Positions 31,023-43,130 of a DNA stretch of 64,000 bases are shown one piece after another. Source of the DNA: Hygrocybe punicea (taxonomy: Eukaryota; Basidiomycota; Agaricomycetes; Agaricales; Hygrophoraceae); the NCBI GenBank assembly GCA_963556145.1, contig OY744462.1, forward strand, positions 8,308,001-8,372,000. The letters run 5' to 3'. How positions within the stretch are numbered: the first letter of the stretch is position 1; each line of letters starts with the position of its first letter. The notes beneath the pieces are model-generated. The model ran no database searches and was not told the origin of the DNA. It saw only the letters and a program-made list of their open reading frames with translations. The position numbers were made by a program, and so were the translations under genes.

Positions 31023-32258
31023 TAGTGTTGCCGAAGTTCAGTTCGGTCCGGTTCTGACCCTTTTTGGCGGAACCACAAACTGAACTTCAGGTCCGGTTTG
31101 GCACATGGCCAAACCCGGACCCAGATGGTGTCGAACCGTCTCTTCGCGTTTGGTCTGGGTTCAGATGCGGTCTGAAACCCAGACCAAGGTGGGCTCACCC
31201 TGTCCGTTCTCCTCGCGAATAGCAGGCACATATCAGTAGATACAGCACTGCACTTCGCGAGGTAGATGGGTGCGGGGGAGCCCTCTGGTGTCCCCAAGGG
31301 ATGTGGAGGGACAGGGGGTCTTGTCCCGTGGTCCCTGCATGGCATAGCCGGTGCTGCTGCTGCCAACCATTGTCCTCGTCGGGGCGGTGGTATGGTTGTG
31401 GTGGTGTTGCTGCCACGGCTGCTGCTGCTGCTGTTGCCGTTGATGCTGCCGCTGCTGCTGTTGTTGCCGTTGCTGCTGCCGCTGTTGCTGCTGCTGCTGC
31501 TGCTGGCCGTCGCCGTCGTCGTTGCCTTGCCGCCGCTGCTGGTGGTGGTGTTGCAGCTGTCCCGTGTCCATTGGCATTGGATGGCTTGGTGCAGCACTGC
31601 TGCTGTTGTCCTCTTCGGGTGGTGGTATGGTCGCAGTGGTGTTGCTGCCATGGCTGCTGCTGCCGGCGTTGCTGCTGTTGCCAGCATTGCTGCTGCTGTT
31701 GCAGGCGCTTCTGCTGCTGCCGGCACTGCTGATGGCCATTGCCGTTGCCACCGCTGGTAGTGGTGGTGGTGGTGGTGGTGGTGTTGTGGCCGTCCTGCAT
31801 CCGTTGGCATTGTGTTGGCATTGGGATCCGTGTTGTGCCAGGTGGTGTGCTCGCGATGTGGTCGCGGTCAAGTTGCCTGTGGCAGATAATATTAGTAAAG
31901 TTAAGAAATTTTATGAGACTTACTGTGTTCATGAACGCAACATTGTGTCGCGTTCATTGGCCTTGCATTGTTGCGGTGTTGGTGAAGAAAACCTACGTGT
32001 AATGGTCACATGATACTGTTTACCACGAAAAAGTAAGTAAAGAAATACGAAAAACAAATGAAATAAATACCTTAAAAATATCCGCGTTCACGGTTTGGAC
32101 ACGGTTTGGAGCCATTCAGGAAATCCGACAGGCCTCGAAACCCGGAACTGAACCCGCAGTCCGGTTCAGCACTTGGCTGAACTTAGACTGAACCTGGGGT
32201 TCGGTTCGGGGTTTGAACCGGGTTCGGCTAGGTTTGGAACCGAACTACGGCAACACTA
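31023..32258. mobile_element. non-autonomous hAT element 1 (1236 bp)
   Basis: It starts TAGTGTTGCCGAAGTTC and ends CGGCAACACTA, giving terminal inverted repeats. Perfect 8-bp target duplications AGTGATTC lie at 31015-31022 and 32259-32266, the hallmark of hAT elements. Subterminal regions are crowded with GGTTCGG/CCGAACC motifs, typical transposase-binding repeats. The interior has no transposase but carries a (TGC/TGG/TTG)n block at 31330-31790 and one 53-bp palindrome. Confidence 0.95.
31211..31263. repeat. 53-bp palindrome family, copy d
   Basis: The ends CCTCGCGAA and TTCGCGAGG are perfect. The centre has drifted (CATATCAGTAGATAC), so the ends are better conserved than the core here. It sits inside hAT element 1. 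Confidence 0.85.
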
Positions 32259-32289
32259 AGTGATTCCCATGCAATAAAGAAAGCCCAAA

Positions 32290-33506
32290 AAGTCCTACTT
32301 TTGAATTGCTTCAAGTGGCTGGAGCTTGATGTTGGTGAACCTATTTGTCGCAGCATGAGCAGTCTCAACTAAGTTTGTGTGTGTCGGCGTCAACTCCCAG
32401 AAGTGGTCACGCATGAGTGACAATGTCTTGTTAAATCCAGGAAGTAACCAAGGATACATAATCTTGTGCTTATACCAGTCTGACAAGGGTTAAGTTTCTA
32501 CATGAAAAAAGATATGAGACTGATACACACTTTGCAAATGAACAGACTTGTGGGTTTGGCAAAACAAATGCCATGCCTCAATATCCACTTGCACTGCAAG
32601 TGCTCAGAAAAGGTTGAGATACTTCATGGTTGCAGCGCCAACATGGGGGACAAGTTCATCAGTTTTCCTGCACATTCCACCATCAGCCAAAGATCACAGA
32701 CCACCGGCAGTCACTGGCATGGTGTGCAACTCACCTTTCGAAGTGGACAGAACAGAATTTAACAACATGCTGGACCAGAATGTTTGGTGAATGAATGCCG
32801 CTGATCAATGGATTTTTCATCGCAACAGAACTTCTGCAAAACCTTGAACTTGTGCCACCTCCATGTAAAAATGGATTGAAAGAATATTCCCTGTTGGATC
32901 AAGTGCTTTGAACTTGACTGGATGGCCTGTTACCTTCTCCACTGATTTGAAAAATCCTTTGAAAACAAAGGTGAAAGCTTCATGTGTTGCATGATTACAA
33001 TAGATCCTTGCCACTGTAACTCCTAGTCCATCTTTGTTAAAATGGCAAGGTGAGCGGATGACTCAGAATTAAATGCAATCACTTTCATTCAAATGTTGCA
33101 CCATGCCGCAACCTCCCATTCATTGAGATCTCCTCTCACCCATTTGAATGTAAAATTGCAAACAATATACAGGGCCATGTGAATGAGATTAGCAAGCACT
33201 GCATTCATCGTTGCAACCACTTTGATGTCACCCTCCATTCGAATATGATGAATGTACTGATGCTCTACAGGCAGATCCTTCAAATCACGGTCGTACTGAT
33301 CAATTATCCCTATCATTCTGTCATTGAAAAACCATTCTAGGATAATGTGTGAGGTGCGACTCACCATTCCATCCAAGACCAGCAGGCACTTTCATTTGTT
33401 TGGCTGCATAGACATGCTCGTGAAGCACCTTCTTGTTATGGAAAGCTGGATGCTTCATACTGAGGTTGGTGCCAAGCAAGGTCATTGTGGTGCTAGCTAA
33501 GATCAT
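32290..33506 (-). pseudogene. decayed basidiomycete transposase-like gene
   Basis: Pieces in three frames follow the order of a protein type I recall from many agaricomycete genomes: VLHEHVYAAKQMKVPAGLGW, then IVCNFTFKWVRGDLNEWEVA (usually DFTFK), then ARIYCNHATHEAFTFVFKG...VAQVQGF, then WYKHKIMYPWLLPGFNK...THTNLVETAHAATN. The D..E(VAQ)..E(TAHA) pattern suggests a DDE-type transposase, but that is inference. The first Asp is Asn and several frameshifts are visible, so the copy is dead. It abuts hAT element 1, whose insertion may have cut its 3' end. Confidence 0.6.
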
Positions 33507-33690
33507 ATCAGTATGAGAATGCCTCAGCAGTTGTTGGTATTACAGAGCATACCTTGATCAAGTTTCCCACCTGTTGCACTGAAAATGCCAAGTACATCTA
33601 AGCACCTTATCAAATCATCCTTTGCATCTTGACTTGGTTTCTCTTCAGGCCATGGTGGAGAGGTACTGAGGTACCTCTCCGGGGACTCAC

Positions 33691-35593
33691 GCAGGACTCG
33701 AGAGACAGATGACTGGATGGGATAGGAATGGGTCTCCCTACTACATCGGGAAGGCTACTGACTAGGTCAACTGTGGGAACCCAGTCACGTGACTGCCAGG
33801 TCCCACTACTCGAAGTGCCCCTTTTCCTCATGGCGATGCCCTCATTGCCAACTGCTACAGAAAAGAACACAAAACAAACGAAAACTGACCAAAAAACTCT
33901 AAAGCCACAACTCCCAGTCCCTCAGAATGCCTTGACTCAAGGCCGGGGCCTTATATCATGAAGTGGGAAGTCGTCCTCGCGCAGGGGGTGGTAGATGACC
34001 AGACTCTACAAGACTCTCCTCCAACTCAATACTCTTCGAATGCCTCCCTCGCAAGAATTCGGGCTCACAATGCAAGGCCAAAGATCCCTTGAATCGTCCT
34101 AGCAAGTACTTAGTGCAGTGTGAAGGTTCAGGTGGTCCAAAATATAACTGTATTGGCAGATATTGGGTAAATGGGTGCATGAACATAGTGTAGTGACGGC
34201 TTGTAGGTAGACTTTAATTGACATCCAGTGTGGGGGGAACGGGGGATGAGGCTATAATAAAAGCTATAATACTGATGGGGCATAGGGTTGTACTTAACAA
34301 GGCATAGTATCCCGACGCGAAGGGGTGTATCACGCGAAGGGATCGCGGTGGTTTGTTCAGGTCAGCGTGGGTTACATTACGCTGTTGGGTTCCCTGGCGG
34401 GGTGGTATGCGACTGAACGAGGGCGTGTGGGGGGCTGGGGCGACTTGTTTGGGTTCCTACGGGTCCCGGGCAGCACCAGGGTCAAGAATGATGCTGCGGG
34501 GAGCTGAACTAGGGTTCACGGGGCCAGGTATGGTGTAAGAAACCAGCTGGGGGGTGGTGATGTGGCAGAACGCGGTGGGGGTCTGGAAATGGCGGGCACA
34601 GTCCACTCACAGTATTGGAGGGAGGTGGGGTGCTCCAGGATGGTGAACGGGTAGGCCGCAAGTGTCATGGGTCGACCTGGGGCCGGCTACGTTGGCAGAA
34701 TGGAGCCGCGTGATGGTGACGTGGCGCGGGGCTGGGGTGTCTGGAGGTGACGGCGGGGGTTCGTTTGGTGCAACAAAGGGGAACGGGGGGTCCTGGCCAG
34801 CAGAACGAATGTGTGGGGAGTCGAATGGGTCCATGTAGGGGTGGGGGTGATGAGAAACAGGGGGTCTAAAAGTGGTGACATGGCAGATCCGTGGGGTGAC
34901 CAAAAGGTGTGGGGCGGTTCGTTTGAGATGACAAGGCGTGATGGGGGGTTCTGGCAGATGAGCCGAGGGTGCGGGGAGTCAGATGCATGCATTTTAGGTC
35001 CGGGTGCATGAAAACAACGGGGTCGCACGGTGGTGATGCGATTTTCGTCGGGCTGTCCAAAACTCGCAGTAGCGGGCTATGTGGGATCCTGATGGGGAAC
35101 GCATGGCTCCGGAATGTCGAATGAAGTTGCAGGGGGTTGCCTGGACATGGCTGGGTCTAGGGAAAGTCAAAATTCAGGGGTTTGAAAAACAGTGACGTGG
35201 CCTGCCGCTTGGGTGCTGGGAAGGGTCACGGGCATGTTTTTTGGGTCAATGGGGGCGATGCAGGGCCCTATTTGGTTGAACATGTGCACCGGGGGGTAAT
35301 TTGAGTGTCGTACGGCCGTGAAAATGCGCAGTTGCGCAGCAGTGGGTGGTGAGGCCGAAAAGAGTCATCTCACAAGAAAATTGTAAGGAGTGAGAACCCG
35401 AGAGAAAAAAGAAAGAGAGGCGTGGGTTGAAAAACACTCTCATCACCATGTTGGAGAGGTACCGAGGGCTCATGCAGGACTCGAGAGACAGATGACTGGA
35501 TGGGATAGGAATGGGTCTCTCTACTACATCGGGAAGGCTACTGACTAGGTCAACTGTGGGAACCCAGTCACGTGACTGCCAGGTCCCACTACT
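33691..35593. repeat. 120-bp direct repeats 1.66 kb apart (possible TRIM/LTR remnant)
   Basis: 33691-33810 and 35474-35593 are identical except for about one base (GCAGGACTCGAGAGACAG...CCCACTACT). Both are preceded by a diverged GGAGAGGTAC(T/C)GAGG. The right copy is bounded by TGTTGGAG and CTACTCCA, resembling LTR ends. No coding sequence, primer-binding site or 5-bp target duplication was recognised. Confidence 0.6.
33811..35473. other. GC-rich stretch between the direct repeats
   Basis: No gene is supported. 34370-35300 is an irregular array of G-rich phrases recurring every ~80-110 bp around 'tggtgacgtggc' or 'gtgacatggcag'. A TATA-like 'gctataataaaagctataata' occurs at 34250. It may be the interior of a short LTR-type element. 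Confidence 0.4.
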
Positions 35594-35639
35594 CCAATGT
35601 TGGTACCTAAATTTGAATTCTCTATAAAAGGTCACCAGA

Positions 35640-38600
35640 ATCATCCATGAACCCTCTTCCATGTCTGTCTTTCAATTCCTTATGGTGAGTGGTAGTGTGT
35701 CAGTTGTCTTTGGCCCAGGAGTTCCCACTGAATCCTGCTGTCACAGCATAATCCATACCTCGACATTGAAGCCAAAGTCGATGACTGGGGGGAAGAGGAG
35801 GATGTCGATGGTAAGTCTCTGTTTTCACGAGGTTGTCGATTTTTAACAAGTCCCCAGAATCAATCTCCAGGGAAGACCTCCCCATCAAGGAACTTGACAT
35901 CATTCCTCAACCACCCACATGTGGACATAACGATGAGGAGGATCTTACGGAAATTGCGTGGCATTTAACAGCTTGTTATGGATCAGAGTCAGTTGAATTC
36001 ACAGAGGATGAAAACCTGTCTTTGCATTATTGGACTGTAAAGCTTCAAGTAAAACTTAATTTTATCTTTCGGCTATGGTTTTTGACACCTAAATTCCAGC
36101 CAAGTGCGATGCAAAACGTTTGTAAATGTATGGCCTCTTACACAGAAATCAAATGGGCACTACACCTTCCCACAATGCCGGGTTTCATCTTTGTGTGCTG
36201 CAACAACATCTTGGACCTCCAGAAAGTATGCTGTGAACTCCGACTGCTTTGTGAAATCAAATACTTGCCTCCGGCAGAATGCCTCTTCTTGTCGATTGAG
36301 CAGAAGATTTTACAAGTGGGAACTTGGGTACAGATGAAAGCCACCTGCAATGAGCAGGCAAGGTATTTCAATGATCTTGGCATTGTTGCGAGAATCCAGA
36401 CCAACGAAGCTTGCGCTACCATTTTACTGGTGCCACAAATCCCCGACTACACCCAAGCCAATTCCACAAATATTGATGGCATCATCAAGTCCACCCTCGA
36501 TTCCAGGACAGAAGAAAGAGATGAGTACAACGTACACAAGGTTGTGTAGATAATATAATGGAACAAGTACTAAGGCAGAAAGAACTTGAAAAGGCCATAT
36601 TTAGGTAGCATAATAGGAGGGGAGAATATTTGATAACTGGTCGATGTACCAGTACATTGTCCCCAAAATATCCTTCCCTATCTGTGGCTTTATATCGGCT
36701 CCAATCTCCCAGTCTGCATCCCTAGGTGCTTGGTGAATGAGCTGAACCCATGTTGCCCCAATGCCCATGTCTACCTTGAACTTCTCCAGCATACCTGGCT
36801 CGACAAGCAACACAATTTTTATAATGGTCTGCTTGCACAGCCGTTCATGCCAGCACAGCTTGTGGTAGAGGAAGACCCTCCTCTTGGTGAACTAATTTCC
36901 TTTCACCATGCAAACTTCCCACCTCTTTGCACCAAGATATCGACTTCGATTTGACAAGTGAGTGTGATGACACTCTGGTCACCCAGAGATAAACTTATGG
37001 TTTTATGCAGATCTTTTCAAGGGATGCTCAGCCAGCTTGTCATGTTGGAGGTTGGTCTATGGAGTGCTCTGGTTGTCCTCTCCCCAGTAGAACAGTTGCA
37101 AACTGTCAGCCCAGAACAAACCCACCAATCTTTCTCCATCAATGATCTGCATTGGTATTTCCAAATCGGAGACAGTATTGAAGTCTGTGAGGGAAGGGAG
37201 AAAGGACGACACAGCATAGTGATACTTTCAAGCAAAGATGATGTCACATTCACAGAAGGTAAGGAGGGAAACAAGGTGCAGCTGTTCTTTTACAATATGA
37301 GCTGACCTTACTAAACCTTACCTTACCAGATCTGTTGTTTAGAGTTATATGTTCGAAGTTACCATCAGCCCACCCCTCTTGTACCCCAGTTGTCTCCATC
37401 TCCTGCTTCACATTCTCAGACCGTGATGCATTATGCTTGGGATCCATTGATCGGTCAATTGGTTCTTGTCGTCCGAGGCTACAGGAAGGGTTACATGGGG
37501 GAAGTTAGATTGAGCAACATGGATAAAGTCAGTATATATTTTACAGGATCAACTGAAACATCTCTGTTTAAAAGGGTTGATGTCATATCCATGTAAGTTT
37601 CACTCCTTTAGATTTCTCTTGAACTGAGCCTTTCACTGTCAGGACAACTGGACTTCTTTTAGATGGTCAAACTCCAGACAATGGTGTACTTGAAGTCTGG
37701 CATTTGACACGCCACTGGCTTGAGCCAGCTCCTGCATGCCAATGCACACCACCCCCCGATGTGGAGACTAATAACATTGAGACCGCAGCTTGGGATCCTA
37801 AGTTCAATTTATCGCATGAAAGTTTCTGGACAAGTGATGGTCCCCTTTCATATCCTTAGTCAAGACACTCGTTGCATAGTGATTGTATATACTTCTTACA
37901 AAGTCATTTAGAAGGTCCCAGTCAGTTCTAACTGAATCCATATATTTGGAGGAAACTTGGCCATCACCATATCTGCGTTTGGTTTGGGGCAAAGTATGAA
38001 AAGGGAAGATGGAATAGTCACACCGCTCGAACAGAACTAGATCGCTTCTTCGGACCACATGGACATGTTGACGTGAACTGTGTAGCAATTTTTTGGACAG
38101 GCCAGATTTGCGATTTTTGAAGTGCTGATGTCATGGTTGAGCACTTATCACCTTATTCTCCCAAAGCAAAAGGAGGTAAGGCAGTTGTGTTAGAAGGGGA
38201 GCGCAGTGGAGAACTTGTTAATGTACTTAAATATAAGAATAAATTCAGGAAGGTAATAGTGCAGGTGGACGATCAAGGGGCACCTTGGGAAGATGATGAA
38301 ACTGTATTTTGTGCTGTTGTGGATCCTGTGCAACGGCACAAAAGTGAATTGCCCAACCTGCCCCCTCCTCTAGAGAATGGGAGGACCCAAAGTTCTATTG
38401 GCCCACCTACCACTTGCCCCCTACCACCAACTGAAACTGTGTCTTGGCACATGCTTCCCCCTACTCCCCCAATGCCAACTCTCAAGGATGCCCGTTCTAT
38501 GGACCAACACCCCATACCTGGCCCATCGTACATTAACTGTACCGAGGAGTGTGCCGACAAAGACAATGGCATAGACAACGTAGCTTTTGTCACTGTTGAT

Positions 38601-38777
38601 CAGCCTGAAGAAAATACCACCAATATTCCCTTCGAGGACCAGCAGTACAACAGTGGAGTTCCCGACGTATGTGTATCCGGCCACACTGTATCTGGCCACA
38701 CTCCTGCTGTAGAGAAGGAGTGGTGGCAGATTTGGGAGGAAGAGGATCAGCTGCGCTTGTATGACTATGGAACGTAA
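35640..38777 (+). pseudogene. Spt5-like multi-KOW gene, decayed
   Basis: Spt5 is the elongation factor that joins RNA polymerase clamp domains through NGN and KOW modules. An NGN-like region (LHLPTMPGFIFVCCNN...LRLLCEIKYLPP) is followed by KOW-like units: VGTWVQMK..ARYFNDLGIVARI, IGDSIEVCEGREKGRHSIVIL, IGQLVLVVRGYRKGYMGEV and KGGKAVVLEGERSGELVNVL. An acidic N-terminal piece (YLDIEAKVDDWGEEED) lies at about 35755. Short introns are evident (for example 36048-36098). In-frame stops near 35740, an insertion at 36550-36830 and frame changes near 37900-38100 argue for decay. The divergent sequence suggests a lineage-specific Spt5-like paralog family rather than the essential gene. Confidence 0.6.
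36601..36813 (-). pseudogene. Arb1-like C-terminal fragment (tentative)
   Basis: An antisense frame inside the Spt5-like region encodes LLVEPGMLEKFKVDMGIG, ATWVQLIHQAP, EIGADIKPQIGKDILGTMYW and YIDQLSNILPSYY. This resembles the C-terminal part of Arb1, a subunit of the fission-yeast Argonaute siRNA chaperone complex that supports heterochromatin. Recognition is from memory of the family and is tentative. It begins and ends abruptly, so it is an inserted or rearranged fragment. Confidence 0.4.
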
Positions 38778-41010
38778 GTTCTTGCTTGATCGACTGCCCG
38801 GAGTAGGATTAATTCAGTCCTGTGTTTGTTTGACAGAAACCTTCTACCGTATGAGAGAGGCCAATTGGCAAGCAATCAAACTTATTCAGTAGTGATTTAG
38901 GCAAGGATTTGATTGATCCGTAGCAGAGTCATGTAGTGGTTTCTTTTATTATTAGCTATTTGTAAGCTGGGATGTACTTTGTAGATCCTAGATTTTTTGA
39001 CCTGAATTTTCAGCTTGTAGCTGTTAGCTGTTAGCTTTTTAGGTGTTAGCTTTTAGGTGTTAGCTTTCTTTTAGGTTCAGGGGTATATATATTGTTTTAT
39101 TGAGGCGGAGGTTAGTTTTTTGGTTAGCCAATAAGCTATAGCTTGTAGCTGAGTCACTGGATTACTTTCAGAAGTTTGAAAGCAAGTGACTGTATTTAAT
39201 AGGTGTGCCAAACTCTGATTTGGATGGTTTCAGTTTTAATTTGGCTGATCTTGATTGCAAGTGAGAAATTTTTCTTCACATGATACATTTGCATCTATAA
39301 AGCTTTCACAAAGAGTTTCCAGAAATGTAAGCTGTTTCAGATGAAATCATTCATCTCACTGAGTCTAGATGTTATCAGCAGATTGTAAAGAGTTGGTTCT
39401 CTTTTGAGCACTTGATTTAAGTAGAGTAAGCAGGGCCATGCCACTGCCAGATTTAATAGGGATTGTCCCATTGAGCACCATTTAAGGCTCACTAGCTGGC
39501 CAAAAGATTTTTAAAGTGACCAGCACTCCTACTACATTGCTCTTCATAAATTAAGTTCACTGCCACTAGGGTTCAGTCATGATACATTTCTCTTATCTCA
39601 GCATTTTACATGTTCTGTACTAATGCTTTATTATCTGCTTTATATCCTTGTGTAGGCCAAAGCGGACAAGATCCCTTGGGTATAAAAGCCAGAGGCCACT
39701 TCCAAGCTTTCTCCAGGACAGTAAAGCCCTTAAAGTGTCTTGTTGACTCAATTTTTAGTCAGAAGCAGTCAGACTTGTAGTACAACTGTTGGCCTTCTTT
39801 GAAGGCATGAGCAGGTCATAAGACATCTTCATCAACTCATTCAGCCATATTTCTTGACTTTAACAAGCTGAGCTTTGCTTCAGGAGGCAAAACAAATTAA
39901 TTTGATCAATACTAATCAGCTGGAGTGATTCTCAAAAGCTGCTCAGACTTAATCTTGGCCACAATAGTAGCTCCTGTATCATTATTTTCATGGGTTTCAC
40001 AATCAGATCATGTGTGGGCGGGAGGTTATAAGCCTTGGGATTTGCTAGAAAGTAATACTCTGCAAGGGTGTGTTCCCATTACAGTTTCTAGACTTGATTG
40101 GTTGTGGGGATCAGTCAATCAGCTCAGGAATCTTTCTTGTTTGGAAAGTGCTCTTAGAAAAATAGAGGGGAAATGATACACTATTAAATTGCGTATCATA
40201 GCCAATGATACAGTGTATTTGGATTCATTTCAATTGTTGTGTGGCAGTCCACCACCAACTTCTGGTCCAGCTCTTTTGTCTCAAGAGCAATCATCACCAT
40301 GGTGGCTGTCCTGTTGTCCAGACTCAACTGAGCTTTTCATGACAGGCGCTCTGTTACAAGGTACACCAGAGGATGAATCATTGTTTGGCCAGTAGCCTAT
40401 GGGGGGGCTATTTGAACCTCTATCTTTCAAACAGACCAGTTAATTCTGGTATTGAGTATCTGTTCTCTTTCATAAGGTGAATGTCTTTCACCAAATAGGT
40501 TTCTAGTTTGCTTGATGCTTTTAACATTTCCGCAGCATTCTGTTCTGTATATTCTCTATGTTTCAAAGCTGTAAACTTAGTAGCATAATCTTCCATATTT
40601 ATTGTTTGATGAAAAGTAAACTTGAATTGTTTTTTGTTTTGGGTATATCATTTCATTTTATTATGTATAAGTTGATAGATAAAATCTATCTATACATGTA
40701 GTTGAAATATATTATATTTATCTGATAGACCATGTATATTTTTCAGATAGTCTTCTTTGGTTTGTGGCAGATTGAGTTTTTCTGTAAAAGCAGCTAGAAG
40801 TCTGATACAGGGACGGGAATGACAGGGATGGGCACGACAGGAACGACAACGATGGGGATGGGAATGACGGGAACGCACATGTATGTACACACCACTCTTC
40901 CTGCCACCCCTCGTCCCTCTGCCTCTCCCACTCCCTCCCTCCTCCCTTCCATCCTGCCCTTCTCCCACTCCCACTGCATCAGGAAAATTACATGCCCTTT
41001 TTTTGCAAAA
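38778..41010. other. CpG-poor spacer, possible LTR-retroelement debris
   Basis: No intact gene. 39000-39080 is a short tandem of TAGCTGTTAGCTTTTTAGGTGT-like words. 39680-39780 has a TATAAA (GGGTATAAAAGCC) and downstream sequence like an LTR promoter. A frame at 39925-40395 is open except for one stop but unrecognised, and a purine-rich CTATGGGGGGGCTATT at 40395 could be a polypurine tract. 40800-41000 is GC-rich with 'gggatgggaatgac' repeats. Confidence 0.35.
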
Positions 41011-41033
41011 GGTCCCAAGAGGTCCACCTTTTC

Positions 41034-41264
41034 CAAGAGGTAGCACCTTTTCCAAGAAAGTGACCCGGCTTAGAAAAGGTCAAACTCTTGGAAAAAGAGG
41101 TCAAAAGGAGGAAAAAAAGGAAAGAAAAAAGAAGGGAAAAGAATCAAAAGCTCTTCTTTTCCCTTCTTTTTTCTTTCCTTTTTTTCCTCCTTTTGACCTC
41201 TTTTTCCAAGAGTTTGACCTTTTCTAAGCCGGGTCACTTTCTTGGAAAAGGTGCTACCTCTTGG
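41034..41264. repeat. near-perfect foldback, ~110-bp arms, ~9-bp loop
   Basis: The left arm 41034-41143 (CCAAGAGGTAGCACCTTTTCC...GAAGGGAAAAGAA) and right arm 41153-41264 are inverted copies with almost no mismatches. Transcribed either way it would give a long hairpin RNA. The outer flanks (GGTCCCAAGAGG and CCTCTTGGGACC) extend the pairing in part. Confidence 0.95.
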
Positions 41265-41339
41265 GACCTTTGGCCCCTTTTGGTCCTTGTAAAAGTTGGC
41301 CCTTTTCAGACCAGATAACACATCCACAAGAAATTCAAA

Positions 41340-41530
41340 GACAATTATTATTATTATTATTATTATTAGGCTTGTTCTAAATGGCTCCCCGGGGAGCCAT
41401 CAAAAATTTCCTTATATAGGGGGGGAAGCCAGGGGCAAATGGCCTGGCTGTCGCTGCCAAGGGATTCGCTGACCGCCGGTGGCTGCCCACTGTACCTGGG
41501 GTCATGCCGATGCGTGCCCTGTGGGACAAG
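41340..41530 (-). repeat. SINE-like element, copy 3 with (TAA)n tail
   Basis: On the minus strand: GGCAGCC...CCGGCGG...GCGAATCCC, then GGCTCCCCGGGGAGCCATTTAG, AACAAGCC and a (TAA)8 tail. The core and tail match the copies at 4740 and 16745. Confidence 0.45.
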
Positions 41531-41559
41531 GTATATATGTATTCATGTTGAACAGATTC

Positions 41560-43130
41560 TAGAGCTAACATTGACGCAGTTCCAGTTGTTTATTGGCATG
41601 ATTCCCAATGTGCGTTTGTCTGTGGGCTGGGCTGTGGATGAGCTTAAAATAAGGACATTCTTGGATGATCCTGAGCAATTGACGAAGGTGTTTTTGTCAT
41701 CACACATCATCAAAACTGGCATTATTTGGTACCATTAAATGTTCACATCCTGATAACTTTCCTGACTTGATGTTTGGGTTTCATAGGTCTGATCGTAACC
41801 GGTGTCATGACCCTAAGTGTTTTTGGGTGTAATGTCATGGGTTTACCATCGGACCACGGACTTAGATATTTAAGTGCAACACTATGGATGCACACCTACA
41901 CTCATTAGTACCCATTCTATGCCTTTCCACATTACACATGCTAGTGAACAGACACAAATAGCATATATGCTTACCTTTATATCATTTATTATGGCTTCAC
42001 TAGCAATGCCCAGACCTAGCTGTTTATGTATGGTGCACAGAGGCACATCCCCCACTCACTAGTATTTATTATATATTTCTCTGTATTGCACGTGCAAGGA
42101 GACAAACCCAACTAACATTCTTACCTATATTAGCAGTAATGGATTGATTACAAATCTTGTTTACTTGTATTGATCAAAAGCGGCTCAGCTAGATAATGGG
42201 AAATGATTAGATAAGGTGTGAACAAGAGGATGATAAGATAATGATAAGATAAGATGCATCAGAGAGTGATTGTGATAGTCTGCTTACATAAAGACAATGG
42301 TCTATTGTTCTGAGCAGTCCTTTGTTCTAAACAGTCCAAATGGAGATAGAGCCCATTGTTCACAGCCTCTTTGATGCCATCCATTGTTCTCATGACTCAG
42401 TCCTATTGTTCTCACTTTCCCATTGTTCTCAGTCCCCCATTGTTCTCCAACAGTATAAATAGGGCCCCCAAATTCCAGTAGTCAGTAGGATTTCCCCCCT
42501 CACCACTCAGTAGTCACTCTTAGTTGGGTTCACACAGTGTGATCCCTCATTCTCTTAGTACTAGTAGTTACTCATTGTAGTAGCTAGTGCTTGCAATCCA
42601 GTCTAGTTCACTCTTATTCTATCATTCTCTAAGTTCCCCTTGTCATCAAGGAGAATTTACCCAGTTCACTCAGTCCAATCAATTCATTAGTCAGCATTAG
42701 TCAGCTAGATACACTTCTAAGGTTAAGGTTTCATCCTAAACAAAACAGAGTATTCAAAAGGTATTAAAGATATCCCTGAACTAGTAGCCAATGTGCATTT
42801 GAAGCTTTGGATTTAAGTCAGATATTATAATACCCAGAGATACTCTTGATTGAATAGGCCCTGTAGCCAAAACTATCCATATTCAACTGGTGAATATTGT
42901 TATCAGTATTCATTAGTTCATATTTTTATATTCCAGTAGTGAATATTAGTATTTTCAGTACATCACACACCCAATTACTATTCATACCTACTCAAAGTCT
43001 CAATTCTTAATTGAAGAGACCTCACTATTACATTCTATTGATTCATATAGTACATATACCCATAAACCCCTTCCTGATAGGTTATTTAAATATTAGAAAC
43101 CCACGAACAACAAGAAGGTACCTGAACAAA
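41560..43130. other. probable solo LTR or LTR-like region
   Basis: No gene. From TGTCATGACCCTAAGTG (41802) the sequence has LTR-like features: short 'cattgttctca' repeats at 42290-42450, then a TATA box (CAGTATAAATAGGG at 42450) followed by 'cactcagtagtcactct'-type reiterations. The 3' end could not be placed and no target duplication was found. Confidence 0.35.

Noticed and set aside
31195..32013. Poly-Gln/Thr-type and Leu/Cys-rich frames in hAT element 1
   Set aside because: They come from TGC/TGG/TTG repeats inside a non-autonomous transposon; no start context or splice evidence.
39925..40395. Two in-frame ORFs suggesting a gene
   Set aside because: Separated by a stop, lacking any recognisable motif, and lying in LTR-like debris.
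41418..41480. B-box-like GGTCAGCGAATCC in the third SINE-like copy
   Set aside because: It contains an insertion relative to the B-box consensus and has no matching A-box at the right distance, so a tRNA-derived origin is not supported.
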